DNA of 64,000 bases, from positions 1-64,000 of the forward strand of contig CACIFV010000004.1 of NCBI GenBank assembly GCA_902586025.1, written 5' to 3'. Of the stretch, positions 53,079-62,411 are shown in pieces. This DNA is from an uncultured Pelagibacteraceae bacterium (lineage in GTDB: Bacteria > Pseudomonadota > Alphaproteobacteria > Pelagibacterales > Pelagibacteraceae). The notes under the pieces are model-generated. The model was not told the DNA's origin, searched no databases, and saw only the letters and a program-made list of their open reading frames with translations. The first letter of the stretch is position 1; each line of letters starts with the position of its first letter. The position numbers were made by a program, and so were the translations under genes.

Positions 53079-54445
53079 GAAATTATGAAAACGTAATTTA
53101 TGCATATATAATAATGTTATTATTAATCATTTGTGTTGGTCTCTTCCAATCTTGGTCAATTGCCCTTACAATCTTAAATTATTGTTTGATCTCAGCAGTA
53201 ATGACAATAGGAGCAAATATTCAATGGGGATATGCTGGTTTAATTAACTTTGGTATAATGGGTTATACCGCCTTAGGTGGTTTAGCAGTTGTACTTGTAT
53301 CCGTTGATCCTGTTAAAAAAGCATGGCAGGTTGGTGGATTAAATATTTTAGGTAGTATTTGGATAATTGTTGCGATTGTATTTATAACGAGATTTATTTT
53401 AAAAAGGTTTGAGAAATCATTAATAAGAAATTATTTCATAGCTTTTCTAATTATAGCTGGAGTTATTTTAATTAGAGTTACTGCAACGCCAGGAATAGAG
53501 GCTATCGAGTCTGTAGATCCAGCTGTTTCGGGATTTTTAGGAGGAATGGGTTTACCTGTTTTAATTTCATGGATTATAGGAGCTTTTCTTGCAGGTGCTC
53601 TTGCGTTTATTGTTGGAAAAATTGCTTTGGGATTAAGAGCGGATTATCTTGCTATTGCAACACTTCTTATTGCAGAGATAATTGTGTCAATTATTAAACA
53701 TGAAGAATGGTTGGCTAGAGGAGTAAAAAATGTTATCGGTCTAAAAAGACCAGCTCCATACGAAGTTGAATTACAAAAAACTCAATGGTTTAGGGATTTT
53801 ATTGAAAAAATCTACTCAAATAAACTAGAATTAGTAAATACTATTGCTCAGAAAAAAATTATTCTAAATCAACTAATTATTGACGCATCATCAATTTTTG
53901 TAAAAATATGTTTCACTGGTTTGTTTTTATCAGTAGTTATTATCTTACTAATTGTTACTCAAAAAGCCTTATACTCTCCATGGGGGAGAAAAATGAGAGC
54001 TATTAGAGATAACGAAGAGGCAGCAAGCGCAATGGGAAAGAATGTAGTTAAAGAGCACTTGCTTATATTTATTTTAGGTTCAGCAATAGTAGGTTTGGCA
54101 GGTGCAATGATGGTCACAAATGATGGTCTTTTTACTCCAGGAAGCTACAGACCAATGCGTTATACTTTTGTAATATGGGTAATGGTTATTGTTGGTGGAA
54201 CAGGTAATAACTTTGGTGCTATTCTTGGTGGTTTTGTCGTCTGGTTTTTGTGGGTTGAAGCAGCACCAATATCTTTATTTTTAATTGATTTGTTTACCGC
54301 TCATCTTCCAGAAACCAACGCGATAAGATTACATCTAGTTGAAAGTGCTCCATATTTTAGATTTTTATTAATAGGAATAGGATTACTTCTGATCATGAGA
54401 TATAGGCCTCAAGGGATAATACCAGAAAAAATAATCAAACAGTAA
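53075..54445 (+). CDS. livM: Second Liv-type permease (LivM-like), extended
   Basis: 456 residues, about 100 more than the first LivM. The core motif Q-W-G-Y-A-G-L-I-N-F-G near residue 50 and the EAA-like M-R-A-I-R-D-N-E-E-A-A-S-A-M-G near residue 310 are present. The extra length includes an additional helix pair (about 105-155) and a charged loop (about 225-270). It may suit a particular cargo. Its stop lies one base before the small frame at 54447. Confidence 0.92.
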   Translation: MRNYENVIYAYIIMLLLIICVGLFQSWSIALTILNYCLISAVMTIGANIQWGYAGLINFGIMGYTALGGLAVVLVSVDPVKKAWQVGGLNILGSIWIIVAIVFITRFILKRFEKSLIRNYFIAFLIIAGVILIRVTATPGIEAIESVDPAVSGFLGGMGLPVLISWIIGAFLAGALAFIVGKIALGLRADYLAIATLLIAEIIVSIIKHEEWLARGVKNVIGLKRPAPYEVELQKTQWFRDFIEKIYSNKLELVNTIAQKKIILNQLIIDASSIFVKICFTGLFLSVVIILLIVTQKALYSPWGRKMRAIRDNEEAASAMGKNVVKEHLLIFILGSAIVGLAGAMMVTNDGLFTPGSYRPMRYTFVIWVMVIVGGTGNNFGAILGGFVVWFLWVEAAPISLFLIDLFTAHLPETNAIRLHLVESAPYFRFLLIGIGLLLIMRYRPQGIIPEKIIKQ

Positions 54446-54446
54446 A

Positions 54447-54515
54447 ATGTATTATATTCTTTTAGGTATAGTAATAGGATTAATTTTTTATTTATCCGAC
54501 AAATATCTTTTTTAA
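54447..54515 (+). CDS. Possible 22-residue membrane peptide after livM
   Basis: A 22-codon ATG frame begins one base after the livM stop and reads M-Y-Y-I-L-L-G-I-V-I-G-L-I-F-Y-L-S-D-K-Y-L-F, a single hydrophobic helix. Its TAA lies in the first arm of the terminator at 54512. No ribosome site is obvious. It may be a coupled small membrane protein or chance. Confidence 0.25.
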   Translation: MYYILLGIVIGLIFYLSDKYLF

Positions 54516-54548
54516 AACCCCAGTAAGTTAATCGAACTGGGGTTTTAA
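54512..54548. terminator. Bidirectional intrinsic terminator between the Liv operon and the convergent binding-protein gene
   Basis: A perfect 13-base stem TTAAAACCCCAGT (54512-54524) pairs with ACTGGGGTTTTAA (54536-54548) around an 11-base loop. A-rich and T-rich outer arms let it work from both strands. It ends the second Liv operon and the minus-strand gene at 55786-54557. Confidence 0.92.
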
Positions 54549-54556
54549 GATTTTAG

Positions 54557-55786
54557 TTATCTTTGAGCTTTATTTTGAAATTTTCCACCTTTTATTTCTT
54601 TCTCTAAAAAAGATCCAAAAGCTTCACCAACATCAGTTAGCTCAACTGCGGTAGCACCTTCATAATTTATTTCTTTACCCTCAGCAAGCAAATCTAAAGC
54701 CTTTTTTAATTCTCCTGGAAAAATTTTAACTCCAGGTGAATTTGCTACACTCATTATATTGCTTTGGATTACAGATCTATCAGCAGAACCTCCTGCTTGC
54801 ATTGCTAATGTCATAAGCGCTGCAGCATCATAAGATTCACCTGTATATGGTCCTGAAGAGTCAATTCCTGCTGCTTTAGCAACTTCTGCAAACAATCCAG
54901 CTCCCTTACCCATTGATCCAGGTAATGAACCAAATGATTTGTTTAGACTATCTCCGAATCTATCAGTTAGTGAATCACCTATCATTCCATCTGATAAAAC
55001 AAATGTATCAAAAGCACCGGAGTCTAATGATCCTTGTATTATCATTCCACCACCTTGATCAAGGTAACCTAATACCGCCACTGCATCACCACCAGCAGCT
55101 GCTAGTGTTGCTACCTCTGCACCATAATCTGCTTTACCTTCTTCATGTGAAGTAACCACAGTTACATTAATTCCATGTGCTTTAACGGCACCTTCATATA
55201 CATCAGCTAAACCTTTTCCATAATCATTATTCGTATAAGTTATTGCAATGCTTTTAACTCCTCTATCTTTAGTAATGTCGGCCAGTACTTGTCCTCCTCT
55301 AGCATCAGATGGTGCAGTTCTAAAAAAGAAACCATTATCTGCAAGATCTGTTAATCCTGGCGATGTTGCTGAAGGCGATATCATTACTACTCCATTTGGA
55401 ACTGCAACATTTTTAGCTATTGCTCCAGTCACACCTGAACAGTCTGCGCCCATAATTGCATTTACTCCACCTGAAACAAGCCCTTCAGCTGCTGTAACTG
55501 CAGCGGCTGAGTCTACGCATGTCGAGTCAGCTCTTTGTGTTGTGATAGTTGATCCACTTAACAGTGATCCAGAGTCAGAAGCCTCTTTAAAAGCAAGTTC
55601 TGCCGAAGCAGCCATTGCAGGTGTTAAAGATTCAATTGGTCCAGTAAAGCCTAAGATTATTCCAATCTTAATATCTTGTTTTTCTCCAACTTTAGTTTGC
55701 TGTTGTGCAAAATAAAAAATTGCAGCAATCACAATGATTGCCCCAATAATTATAATTCCTAAGTTATTTTTTTTTGTTTCTGCCAT
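54557..55786 (-). CDS. ABC transporter substrate-binding protein, N-terminally anchored
   Basis: 409 residues of the LivK/type I binding fold (IKIGIILGFTGPIESLTP; AIMGADCSGVTGAIA; GVVMISPSATSPGLT). Convergent with the second Liv operon and the likely binding protein for it. The N-terminus (KKNNLGIIIIGAIIVIAAIFYFAQQQ) is a hydrophobic helix without a clear signal-peptidase site, so it may be an uncleaved anchor. Two cysteines (STCVDS, ADCSG) may form a disulfide. AGAGGA precedes the ATG. Confidence 0.9.
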   Translation of the reverse strand: MAETKKNNLGIIIIGAIIVIAAIFYFAQQQTKVGEKQDIKIGIILGFTGPIESLTPAMAASAELAFKEASDSGSLLSGSTITTQRADSTCVDSAAAVTAAEGLVSGGVNAIMGADCSGVTGAIAKNVAVPNGVVMISPSATSPGLTDLADNGFFFRTAPSDARGGQVLADITKDRGVKSIAITYTNNDYGKGLADVYEGAVKAHGINVTVVTSHEEGKADYGAEVATLAAAGGDAVAVLGYLDQGGGMIIQGSLDSGAFDTFVLSDGMIGDSLTDRFGDSLNKSFGSLPGSMGKGAGLFAEVAKAAGIDSSGPYTGESYDAAALMTLAMQAGGSADRSVIQSNIMSVANSPGVKIFPGELKKALDLLAEGKEINYEGATAVELTDVGEAFGSFLEKEIKGGKFQNKAQR

Positions 55787-55796
55787 ATTATCCTCT

Positions 55797-55810
55797 AATT
55801 GTTAACAATT
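55797..55810. promoter_or_regulatory. Palindrome upstream of the anchored substrate-binding protein gene
   Basis: AATTGTTAACAATT is a perfect 14-base palindrome placed 10 to 24 bases upstream of the ATG (minus strand, 55786), beside the AGAGGA ribosome site. It may be an operator or chance in AT-rich DNA. Confidence 0.3.
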
Positions 55811-55912
55811 TATATAATCAAAATTAAAACGTATTAGATAATTTTTTCAATGAGAAAATTGGGAATTATTAATTAAAAATGACTATTGACAACAATGTTT
55901 TGTCTTTAAATG

Positions 55913-58900
55913 TTAAAAACTAAGAGAAAAAGTTGCTAAAAAATTGGTTCTTAAATTACTATCTTTAATGTGACCTAGATCATCTGTCACAATAGATTTA
56001 ATACTAAATTTAAAATCATCGGTAAAATTTTTATAATAACTTAATATTATATCTTTTTGTCTGCCATTTGGATGGAGGCTGATGGTATGATCTTGATAAG
56101 GTATTATGCCGTTTTTATTTGATAGACCTATCAATCTAAATCTCATATCCCCTTTTTCAACTCTATTTGGTTGAGACAAAGTAAAATTCAACTTATCGTT
56201 ACCAAAAATATTATTTAACTCATAATCGATTTCAAAACTTGCACTTAATATATTTGATGATCCAATAATAAAATTATTATAATTATTTTTTAGATTAGAA
56301 AAACCAAAAGTATTATTGAATGATAGAATACCATTCTTAGAAAAATTTTTTCTTAAATTTAATGCATAAAAATTAGTTATATTTTCATTTTCAAATTTAA
56401 ATGCTCCACTAGATTTTGAGAGAAGAAAACTATCACTTTCCTTCATTAAACCAGTTGTTAAAGATAATTTCTCAAATAATTTATTGTTTAGATCAAGAGA
56501 TAGAGCAAAAGTTTCCAAAGGTAATACAATATCATGGTTTATATTTGTTAGAGGATTAATTTTAGAGTTGTTATAACTTATAAATAGATCATTTCCCTTC
56601 AAATACATTTTTTGATTAATACCTAAGCCATTATTTTCTGATAAAAAAGGATTCATATAATAATTGTTTTTTGGTAAACTATTTTGTATTGCTATACTAG
56701 GGTTATCTAAAGTAATACTTGATCCATAATCAAATTGATTTTTAAAATTAAAAAATTCGCCCTTAAAATTTTTAAAACTATTTTTGTTATCAGTAGTAAA
56801 ATTATTTAATTTCTCAATTTCTTTTTCTAAAGTAATATTAATTTTTTGATTGTCGATGTTTTGATCATCTATAAAATCTTTCAAATATAATTTAAATCCA
56901 CCATTAAGTGCATCATAAGCATAAGTAAATTTATTTTCTAAACCATTAGATATTGAATTACCCAATGAAGAGGATAATGATAAAGATGTTTGTTGAACAG
57001 GAAATTTATTCAATTGAGAAAAAGGTATCTGTCCTCCAGATGATCCACCTCCGCCACCACCTCCACTTCCACCGCCACCAAATGATAATGGGTTTTTACT
57101 AGTTGTAATTGGAGACATAGCAGCATAAAAATCAGGTACTCCGTGGCCCCAAGTTGAGTGATATCCATGTTTGATTGATGCGCCATGTGTTGTAAATGTA
57201 GTTTCACCTGTTGGTGTAAACCATACATTATTTGCAGATGCTAAAATTCTGTCTACTAGTTGTTCAGGAGTATGGTTTGGAAAAGCTTGCGCCATTAAAG
57301 CAACTCCTCCCGAAACCATTGGAGCGGACCAAGATGATCCATAAGAAATTCTAGACGTATTATACATACTTGTACCACTGTTAACGTAAGTTGCAGCAAA
57401 AACATCCCAACCATCTACTGATAAACAATAAGCAGCTGTAGATCCGCATGGATTTCCTCTAAGAGTAAATTCTGAACTAGTTGCATCAGATAAATCATCA
57501 TCACCAGTATATTGAACAACATTTGCAACGAGCCATGCTTCACCAAGATCGGAAAATATTTCAGGTAAACCACCCAATGCGTTTGCATCAGATTCTGTGG
57601 TTGTATTTGCTGCAGCCCAAACTACAACACCACTATCTTCAAAATTATTTAAAGCGGTTACGTAAGTATTCGCATCAGTTAAACCTTGACCAGATGTACT
57701 TCCATGCATGAGATTTGCTAAACCTTCTGCTGCTGTCCAACCATTATTACTTATAGCGGTTTTTAACTCCGAAATATTATAGCTACCTCCTGAATCAGAA
57801 TAACCCCAGCTTTGATTAGAAGCTATTGCTCCAGCAGCTCTTGCAGCATCTAAATCAGCAGCATAGTCATCACCTTCATTACTTCCTTGTATATCTGGAA
57901 TACTAGATAAAACTAAATCAGCATCTGGTGCTACACCGGTTCTTGCGTTACTATCTCCTGCCGCAAACATTGCAACACCTTGGCAGTGATTATCACTAGC
58001 TGTTGCAGCCCCAAAAGTGCTTTCTCCGGGATCTCCATCGTCAAGATTAGTTATAGTCTTATTATTATAAATATCATGACTGTCATCACAATTAAAATCT
58101 GCAACATGTATAGTTTGTCCAACGCCTGTCAAACTTGTGGCTCCAGATGTAAAAGAATGAACTTTGTGTATACCCATTTGCTCATAAGCGTGTGTCGCGC
58201 CACCAGCTTCAATTGCTGTCCATGTAGATGCATTTTTAATTGTATTTTGGCTGCTTGCGCTACCTTCAGTGTATGCTGTTGAATTACATTTGAGAACGTA
58301 GTCATATATAGTAATAGTTGTTGATGTATTTCCAGTAGTTGAAATTCCAGAGGTGCTTGCAGATATTATTACTGTTTCTGAAGTTTCATTGGTAGTATCA
58401 TTTACCGGTGTTAACGTTATAGATCCAGAAGTGGCTCCAGCAACGATAGTTGATGTCGTTGAAGATAGATTATAATCTGTGCCGCTAGTAGCAGTTCCAG
58501 ATGTGCTGTATGTAATTGTAATATTTGAAGAGTGAGCTTTTGTTAAAGACCCTGTTATAGTTATACCTGATGAGTCGCATTCTCCCAAACTACTTGCAGA
58601 AACTGAATATGATAAAGTAGCTGGAGAAGAGCTTCCACTTCCTCCTCCACCACCTCCAGCAGCAGCTGCAATTCCACCTACTACTGCTAAAACTCCCAAC
58701 TGAGAACTTCCCGAAATACCATTAAAAACATTTGTCGTTGCTAAACTGCCTAACAAAAGTGGATCAAAAGAATTGTAGATATTTAAAAGTAATTCTTGTC
58801 TTTTAAATTTGGATAAATAACCTTTTTCAATCGATAAAAAATTAATATCTTCTGTTAGTGCGTAAATATCTTGTGGATTATTTTTAATGTATCTGTTTAA

Positions 58901-59344
58901 TTTACTAAAATCTTTTCCGTCTATTTTAAAATTTTGAGCTTTGTTATAATTTTCTGAAAATACAGATGGTTTATTAAATATATTCTCTTCTTGAGCTATT
59001 TTATCTAAATCAGGATTTAAAGTCTCATTTAAGTTTTTTTCAAAACTTTTTAATTTTTCTAAAAAACTTTTCTTCTCAACCACAACCTCATCGTTGGGTA
59101 GTTCTAGCTCAATTATATCATCTATAATACCTGATTTTTTTTCGATTAGCTTAAAAGAGTCTCTATCTACTTCTACCCCTTGATTTTTAAAACATTCATT
59201 GAGTTTATTTTTGTAACCTGTAAAACTATTATATTCATCAACACAAGCACTTAATTCAAAATAATTCTTGAAATTTGCTGAAAAAGCATTACTCAAATTT
59301 AATAAGTAAAATACTATAGATATAAAAATTATCTTATTTGCCAT
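55913..59344 (-). CDS. Subtilisin-like (S8) serine-protease autotransporter with Calx-beta domain
   Basis: 1143 residues with signal peptide. Residues about 20-205 are an unclassified helical region, then a glycine-rich stretch (about 225-240), a Calx-beta-like domain (about 245-345, Y-S-T-S-G-T-A-T-S-G-T-D-Y) and a subtilase domain (about 390-740). The triad is complete: D416 (HVADFNCDD), H453 (DNHCQGVA) and S671 (GSSWSAPMVSGG). A second glycine-rich linker near 765 leads to a C-terminal barrel ending in F-S-L-S-F, as in autotransporters. It probably cleaves surface or external proteins. The EamA gene upstream on the same strand ends 7 bases before it. Confidence 0.9.
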   Translation of the reverse strand: MANKIIFISIVFYLLNLSNAFSANFKNYFELSACVDEYNSFTGYKNKLNECFKNQGVEVDRDSFKLIEKKSGIIDDIIELELPNDEVVVEKKSFLEKLKSFEKNLNETLNPDLDKIAQEENIFNKPSVFSENYNKAQNFKIDGKDFSKLNRYIKNNPQDIYALTEDINFLSIEKGYLSKFKRQELLLNIYNSFDPLLLGSLATTNVFNGISGSSQLGVLAVVGGIAAAAGGGGGGSGSSSPATLSYSVSASSLGECDSSGITITGSLTKAHSSNITITYSTSGTATSGTDYNLSSTTSTIVAGATSGSITLTPVNDTTNETSETVIISASTSGISTTGNTSTTITIYDYVLKCNSTAYTEGSASSQNTIKNASTWTAIEAGGATHAYEQMGIHKVHSFTSGATSLTGVGQTIHVADFNCDDSHDIYNNKTITNLDDGDPGESTFGAATASDNHCQGVAMFAAGDSNARTGVAPDADLVLSSIPDIQGSNEGDDYAADLDAARAAGAIASNQSWGYSDSGGSYNISELKTAISNNGWTAAEGLANLMHGSTSGQGLTDANTYVTALNNFEDSGVVVWAAANTTTESDANALGGLPEIFSDLGEAWLVANVVQYTGDDDLSDATSSEFTLRGNPCGSTAAYCLSVDGWDVFAATYVNSGTSMYNTSRISYGSSWSAPMVSGGVALMAQAFPNHTPEQLVDRILASANNVWFTPTGETTFTTHGASIKHGYHSTWGHGVPDFYAAMSPITTSKNPLSFGGGGSGGGGGGGSSGGQIPFSQLNKFPVQQTSLSLSSSLGNSISNGLENKFTYAYDALNGGFKLYLKDFIDDQNIDNQKINITLEKEIEKLNNFTTDNKNSFKNFKGEFFNFKNQFDYGSSITLDNPSIAIQNSLPKNNYYMNPFLSENNGLGINQKMYLKGNDLFISYNNSKINPLTNINHDIVLPLETFALSLDLNNKLFEKLSLTTGLMKESDSFLLSKSSGAFKFENENITNFYALNLRKNFSKNGILSFNNTFGFSNLKNNYNNFIIGSSNILSASFEIDYELNNIFGNDKLNFTLSQPNRVEKGDMRFRLIGLSNKNGIIPYQDHTISLHPNGRQKDIILSYYKNFTDDFKFSIKSIVTDDLGHIKDSNLRTNFLATFSLSF

Positions 59345-59351
59345 AAAGTTA

Positions 59352-60299
59352 TCATCTATTTGGAGTGTCAGTTGCTATCATCTGGTTTTTAACCTTTTCT
59401 CTAAAATATATATAAACCCCAGCAGAGATAATAATTATAGCCCCAATTAAGGTACGAGGAGTTGGTATAGTCTCAAAAAGTATGTATCCGGCTATCATAG
59501 CAAAAATTATATAGGAATATTCAAATAATGAAATTATTGATGGTGACGCAATACTATATGCAGAAAAAACACAAAAAAAAGATATAGAAGCAACAACCCC
59601 CATTACAAAGACATATGGCCATGAAGCTGAAGGGTTAGTAAACCATTCTCTAACAATAAATTGTAAAGTAGGATCAGAAAAATTATTAAATTTACCATCT
59701 CCACTAACTAGATAAATAATTAAACTTACAATAACCGCAAAAATATAAAGCAAAGTCATTTGAGTATAAATATTATCTTTATCAGAAGTATATTTTGTAA
59801 TTGTCATCGAGCAAGCATAACAAAGTGCACATCCAACAGGTGCTAATTTGAAAAAATTAAATTCCTCAATTGTTGGATTAAGTACAATTAATACTCCTAT
59901 AAAACCTACAACAATTGCACTCCATCTTCGAATTCCAATTTGTTCTTTTAAGAAAAATTTAGCAAACATAGACATAAAGAAAGGACATGAGAAAAACAGA
60001 GCACTAACCATCGCTAAAGACATAAAGGTTAAAGAAATATAAAAAAAAGCAAATCCAAAAAAGAAACAAACAACCCTAACTAAAGTTAAAAAAGGATAAT
60101 GCGTTTTAAGAGTAATTTTTTTTTTTGTTATTAAAAAAAAAGATATAAGAATAGTCGATTGTATTAAAGTTCTTCCCAAATATAACTCAAATAATGCAAT
60201 ATCTTCAAAAATAAATTTTATTAATGAATCTTGAATGGAAAAAAAGGCCATTCCAGTCATAATAAAAAAAATACCCTTTGTATTATTGTTTGTTTGCAT
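59352..60299 (-). CDS. EamA/DMT-family transporter
   Basis: 315 residues with about ten membrane helices in two EamA repeats; the first starts FIMTGMAFFSIQDSLIKFIFE. Similar architecture to the transporter at 33392-34297 but clearly a different subgroup. Precedes the protease autotransporter on the same strand by 7 bases. Substrate unknown. Confidence 0.9.
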   Translation of the reverse strand: MQTNNNTKGIFFIMTGMAFFSIQDSLIKFIFEDIALFELYLGRTLIQSTILISFFLITKKKITLKTHYPFLTLVRVVCFFFGFAFFYISLTFMSLAMVSALFFSCPFFMSMFAKFFLKEQIGIRRWSAIVVGFIGVLIVLNPTIEEFNFFKLAPVGCALCYACSMTITKYTSDKDNIYTQMTLLYIFAVIVSLIIYLVSGDGKFNNFSDPTLQFIVREWFTNPSASWPYVFVMGVVASISFFCVFSAYSIASPSIISLFEYSYIIFAMIAGYILFETIPTPRTLIGAIIIISAGVYIYFREKVKNQMIATDTPNR

Positions 60300-60361
60300 A
60301 TCGCACCTATATCAAAAAAACTTTAACCTTCATAATTAATAAGATACTCTAAATAATATTT

Positions 60362-60838
60362 ATGGAAGATTTTGAACCAATTTATGGTGGATGTATTTGT
60401 GGAAATATAAAATATTCAATTAATAGTAAGCCTCTTTTTACTCAAGTCTGCCATTGTTTAGATTGCAAAAAATTAACTGGGTCATCTTATGTAATGAATA
60501 CTAGCATTTTTGATAATTCTTTAGAAATAAGTGGTGAACTATTAAAAGCCGAATTGATAGCAGGGAGCGGGAAAAAATGTACTCATTATTTTTGTAAAAC
60601 ATGTGGAGTTTATATTTATGCTGATTATGAATTTGTAATTAGAAGATTAACAGTTAGAACAAAGACTCTTTTGAAACCGAAAGATTTTCCACCTCAAGCA
60701 CATATATTTGTAAAAGATAAGGATCCATGGATAATTATTGCAGATAATAATATTTGCTATGATGAAATGTATGATCCAAAAATAGCTTGGCCTAAAGAAA
60801 GTTTAGATAGATATAAAAAATATCTTGAGACTAATTAA
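60362..60838 (+). CDS. GFA-family (glutathione-dependent formaldehyde-activating/CENP-V-like) zinc protein
   Basis: 158 residues. Cysteine pattern GGCICGNIKYS, VCHCLDCKKLTGSSY and CKTCG is the GFA/CENP-V zinc-binding set. Members include glutathione-formaldehyde S-transfer catalysts, but most are of unknown function. Convergent overlap of 8 bases with the GMC gene. Confidence 0.88.
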   Translation: MEDFEPIYGGCICGNIKYSINSKPLFTQVCHCLDCKKLTGSSYVMNTSIFDNSLEISGELLKAELIAGSGKKCTHYFCKTCGVYIYADYEFVIRRLTVRTKTLLKPKDFPPQAHIFVKDKDPWIIIADNNICYDEMYDPKIAWPKESLDRYKKYLETN

Positions 60839-62411
60839 GTATAAAATCAGCCGCTCTTTCGCCTATCATTAAAGTTGGTGCATTTAAATTACCACTTGTA
60901 ATCTCTGGCATAACCGAGGCATCTGCAACTCTTAAATTTTCTAAACCATGAACTTTCAATTTTTCGTCAACTACCGCCATTTTGTCCACACCCATTTTTA
61001 ATGTGCAGGATGGATGATAAGCTGTTTCGGCTTTAGATCTAATATACTCTGTAATTTGCTCATCATCAGTTGCACTTTCACCTGGACCAATCTCTTTTCC
61101 AGCATAAGGCTTCATTGAGTCTTGACCTAAAATCTTTCTAGCTACACGAACACATTTAATTGTTTCTTTTAAATCATATTCATCTTCTAAATAATTAAAT
61201 TGAATTTTTGGGTAATCGTATGGATTTGAGCTATTTAATTTAATATGTCCTCTACTTTTAGGTTGATTCAAACTTGCATGTAATTGATAACCATGTCTGT
61301 CAGGGTCAACTAATCCATGATCTATTACAAATGCTGGAAAAAAATGAAATTGAATATTTGGATAGCTTTTGTCTTCTGAAGATTTGCAGAAACCACCCGC
61401 TTCTAGAAATGAAGTAGAACACGGGCCACTTTTTGAAAGAAACCACTGAATACCAATTTTAAGCATATTTATTTTGTTAACGTAAGAATAAAGTGTATCT
61501 TTAGTTTTACATTCTTGCTGAATGTAAGTTTCTAAGTGATCTTGTAAATTTTGACCCACTCCTTCTAAAGAGTGGATAACATTAATTCCTTTATCTTTTA
61601 AATCTTTTTCACGTCCAACACCTGATAACATCAATAGTTGTGGTGAATTGATGGAACCTCCACTCAACACAACTTCTTTATTTGCATAAACTTTTGTGAC
61701 TTTATTTTTTATATTTACTTCTATTCCGACTGCTTTCTTTCCTTCAAAAATAATTCTTTCAGCAAACGAATTTGTAAAGACTTTTAAATTTCTTCTTTTT
61801 TTTGCTGGTTTTAGATAATATTTAGAAGCGCTAGCTCTTTGTCCTTTATGAATTGTAATATCATACATTCCAAATCCCTCTTGATCTTCTCCGTTCATGT
61901 CATCATTTTGTTTATACCCCGCTTCAACAGAAGCATTAATAAAAGCACTAAACAACGGATTTTTGTTTTTGGATTGATTTACTGGTAAAATTCCTTTTCC
62001 ACCTCTGAATTCATTCTCTCCTTCAGACCATGTCTCAATCTTTTTAAAAAATGGTAAAACATTTTCATAAGACCATGATTTTAGACCAAATGAAGCCCAT
62101 CTTTCATAATCATTTTTGTTTCCTCGAACATAAACCATTCCATTATGTGCAGAACAACCACCTATCATTTTTCCTCTTGGGCAAAATAATCTCCTATTAT
62201 TTAAATTAGGTTCTGGTTCCGAATAATATTTATAATTATACTTTGGATCATGCATTGCATACAAAATTGCCAAAGGCATATTAACCTTCCAAATATCACT
62301 AGATCCACCCGCTTCAAATAAAGCAACTTTAAATTTACCATTTTCGCTTAGTCTATTTGCAAGAACACAACCTGCTGTACCAGCACCGATTATTATATAA
62401 TCAAAATTCAT
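60831..62411 (-). CDS. GMC-family oxidoreductase, choline-dehydrogenase-like
   Basis: 526 residues. FAD motif YIIIGAGTAGCVLANRLSENG at 4-24, GMC signature 1 (GGCSAHNGMVYVRGNKNDYERWA), signature 2 (GGSINSPQLLMLSGVG) and catalytic H466 (AYHPSC). The family oxidises alcohols such as choline with FAD. No betB or other betaine gene is adjacent. It is the last gene of an operon with CitE-like, thioesterase and PhnZ-like genes, overlapping the latter by 4 bases. Substrate not assured. Confidence 0.9.
   Translation of the reverse strand: MNFDYIIIGAGTAGCVLANRLSENGKFKVALFEAGGSSDIWKVNMPLAILYAMHDPKYNYKYYSEPEPNLNNRRLFCPRGKMIGGCSAHNGMVYVRGNKNDYERWASFGLKSWSYENVLPFFKKIETWSEGENEFRGGKGILPVNQSKNKNPLFSAFINASVEAGYKQNDDMNGEDQEGFGMYDITIHKGQRASASKYYLKPAKKRRNLKVFTNSFAERIIFEGKKAVGIEVNIKNKVTKVYANKEVVLSGGSINSPQLLMLSGVGREKDLKDKGINVIHSLEGVGQNLQDHLETYIQQECKTKDTLYSYVNKINMLKIGIQWFLSKSGPCSTSFLEAGGFCKSSEDKSYPNIQFHFFPAFVIDHGLVDPDRHGYQLHASLNQPKSRGHIKLNSSNPYDYPKIQFNYLEDEYDLKETIKCVRVARKILGQDSMKPYAGKEIGPGESATDDEQITEYIRSKAETAYHPSCTLKMGVDKMAVVDEKLKVHGLENLRVADASVMPEITSGNLNAPTLMIGERAADFILN

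Noticed and set aside
54913-55715. Plus-strand open frames opposite the anchored binding protein
   Set aside because: Shadow frames of a clear type I binding protein; compositions are His/Leu/Pro or Ala/Pro/Ser biased and unlike any family.
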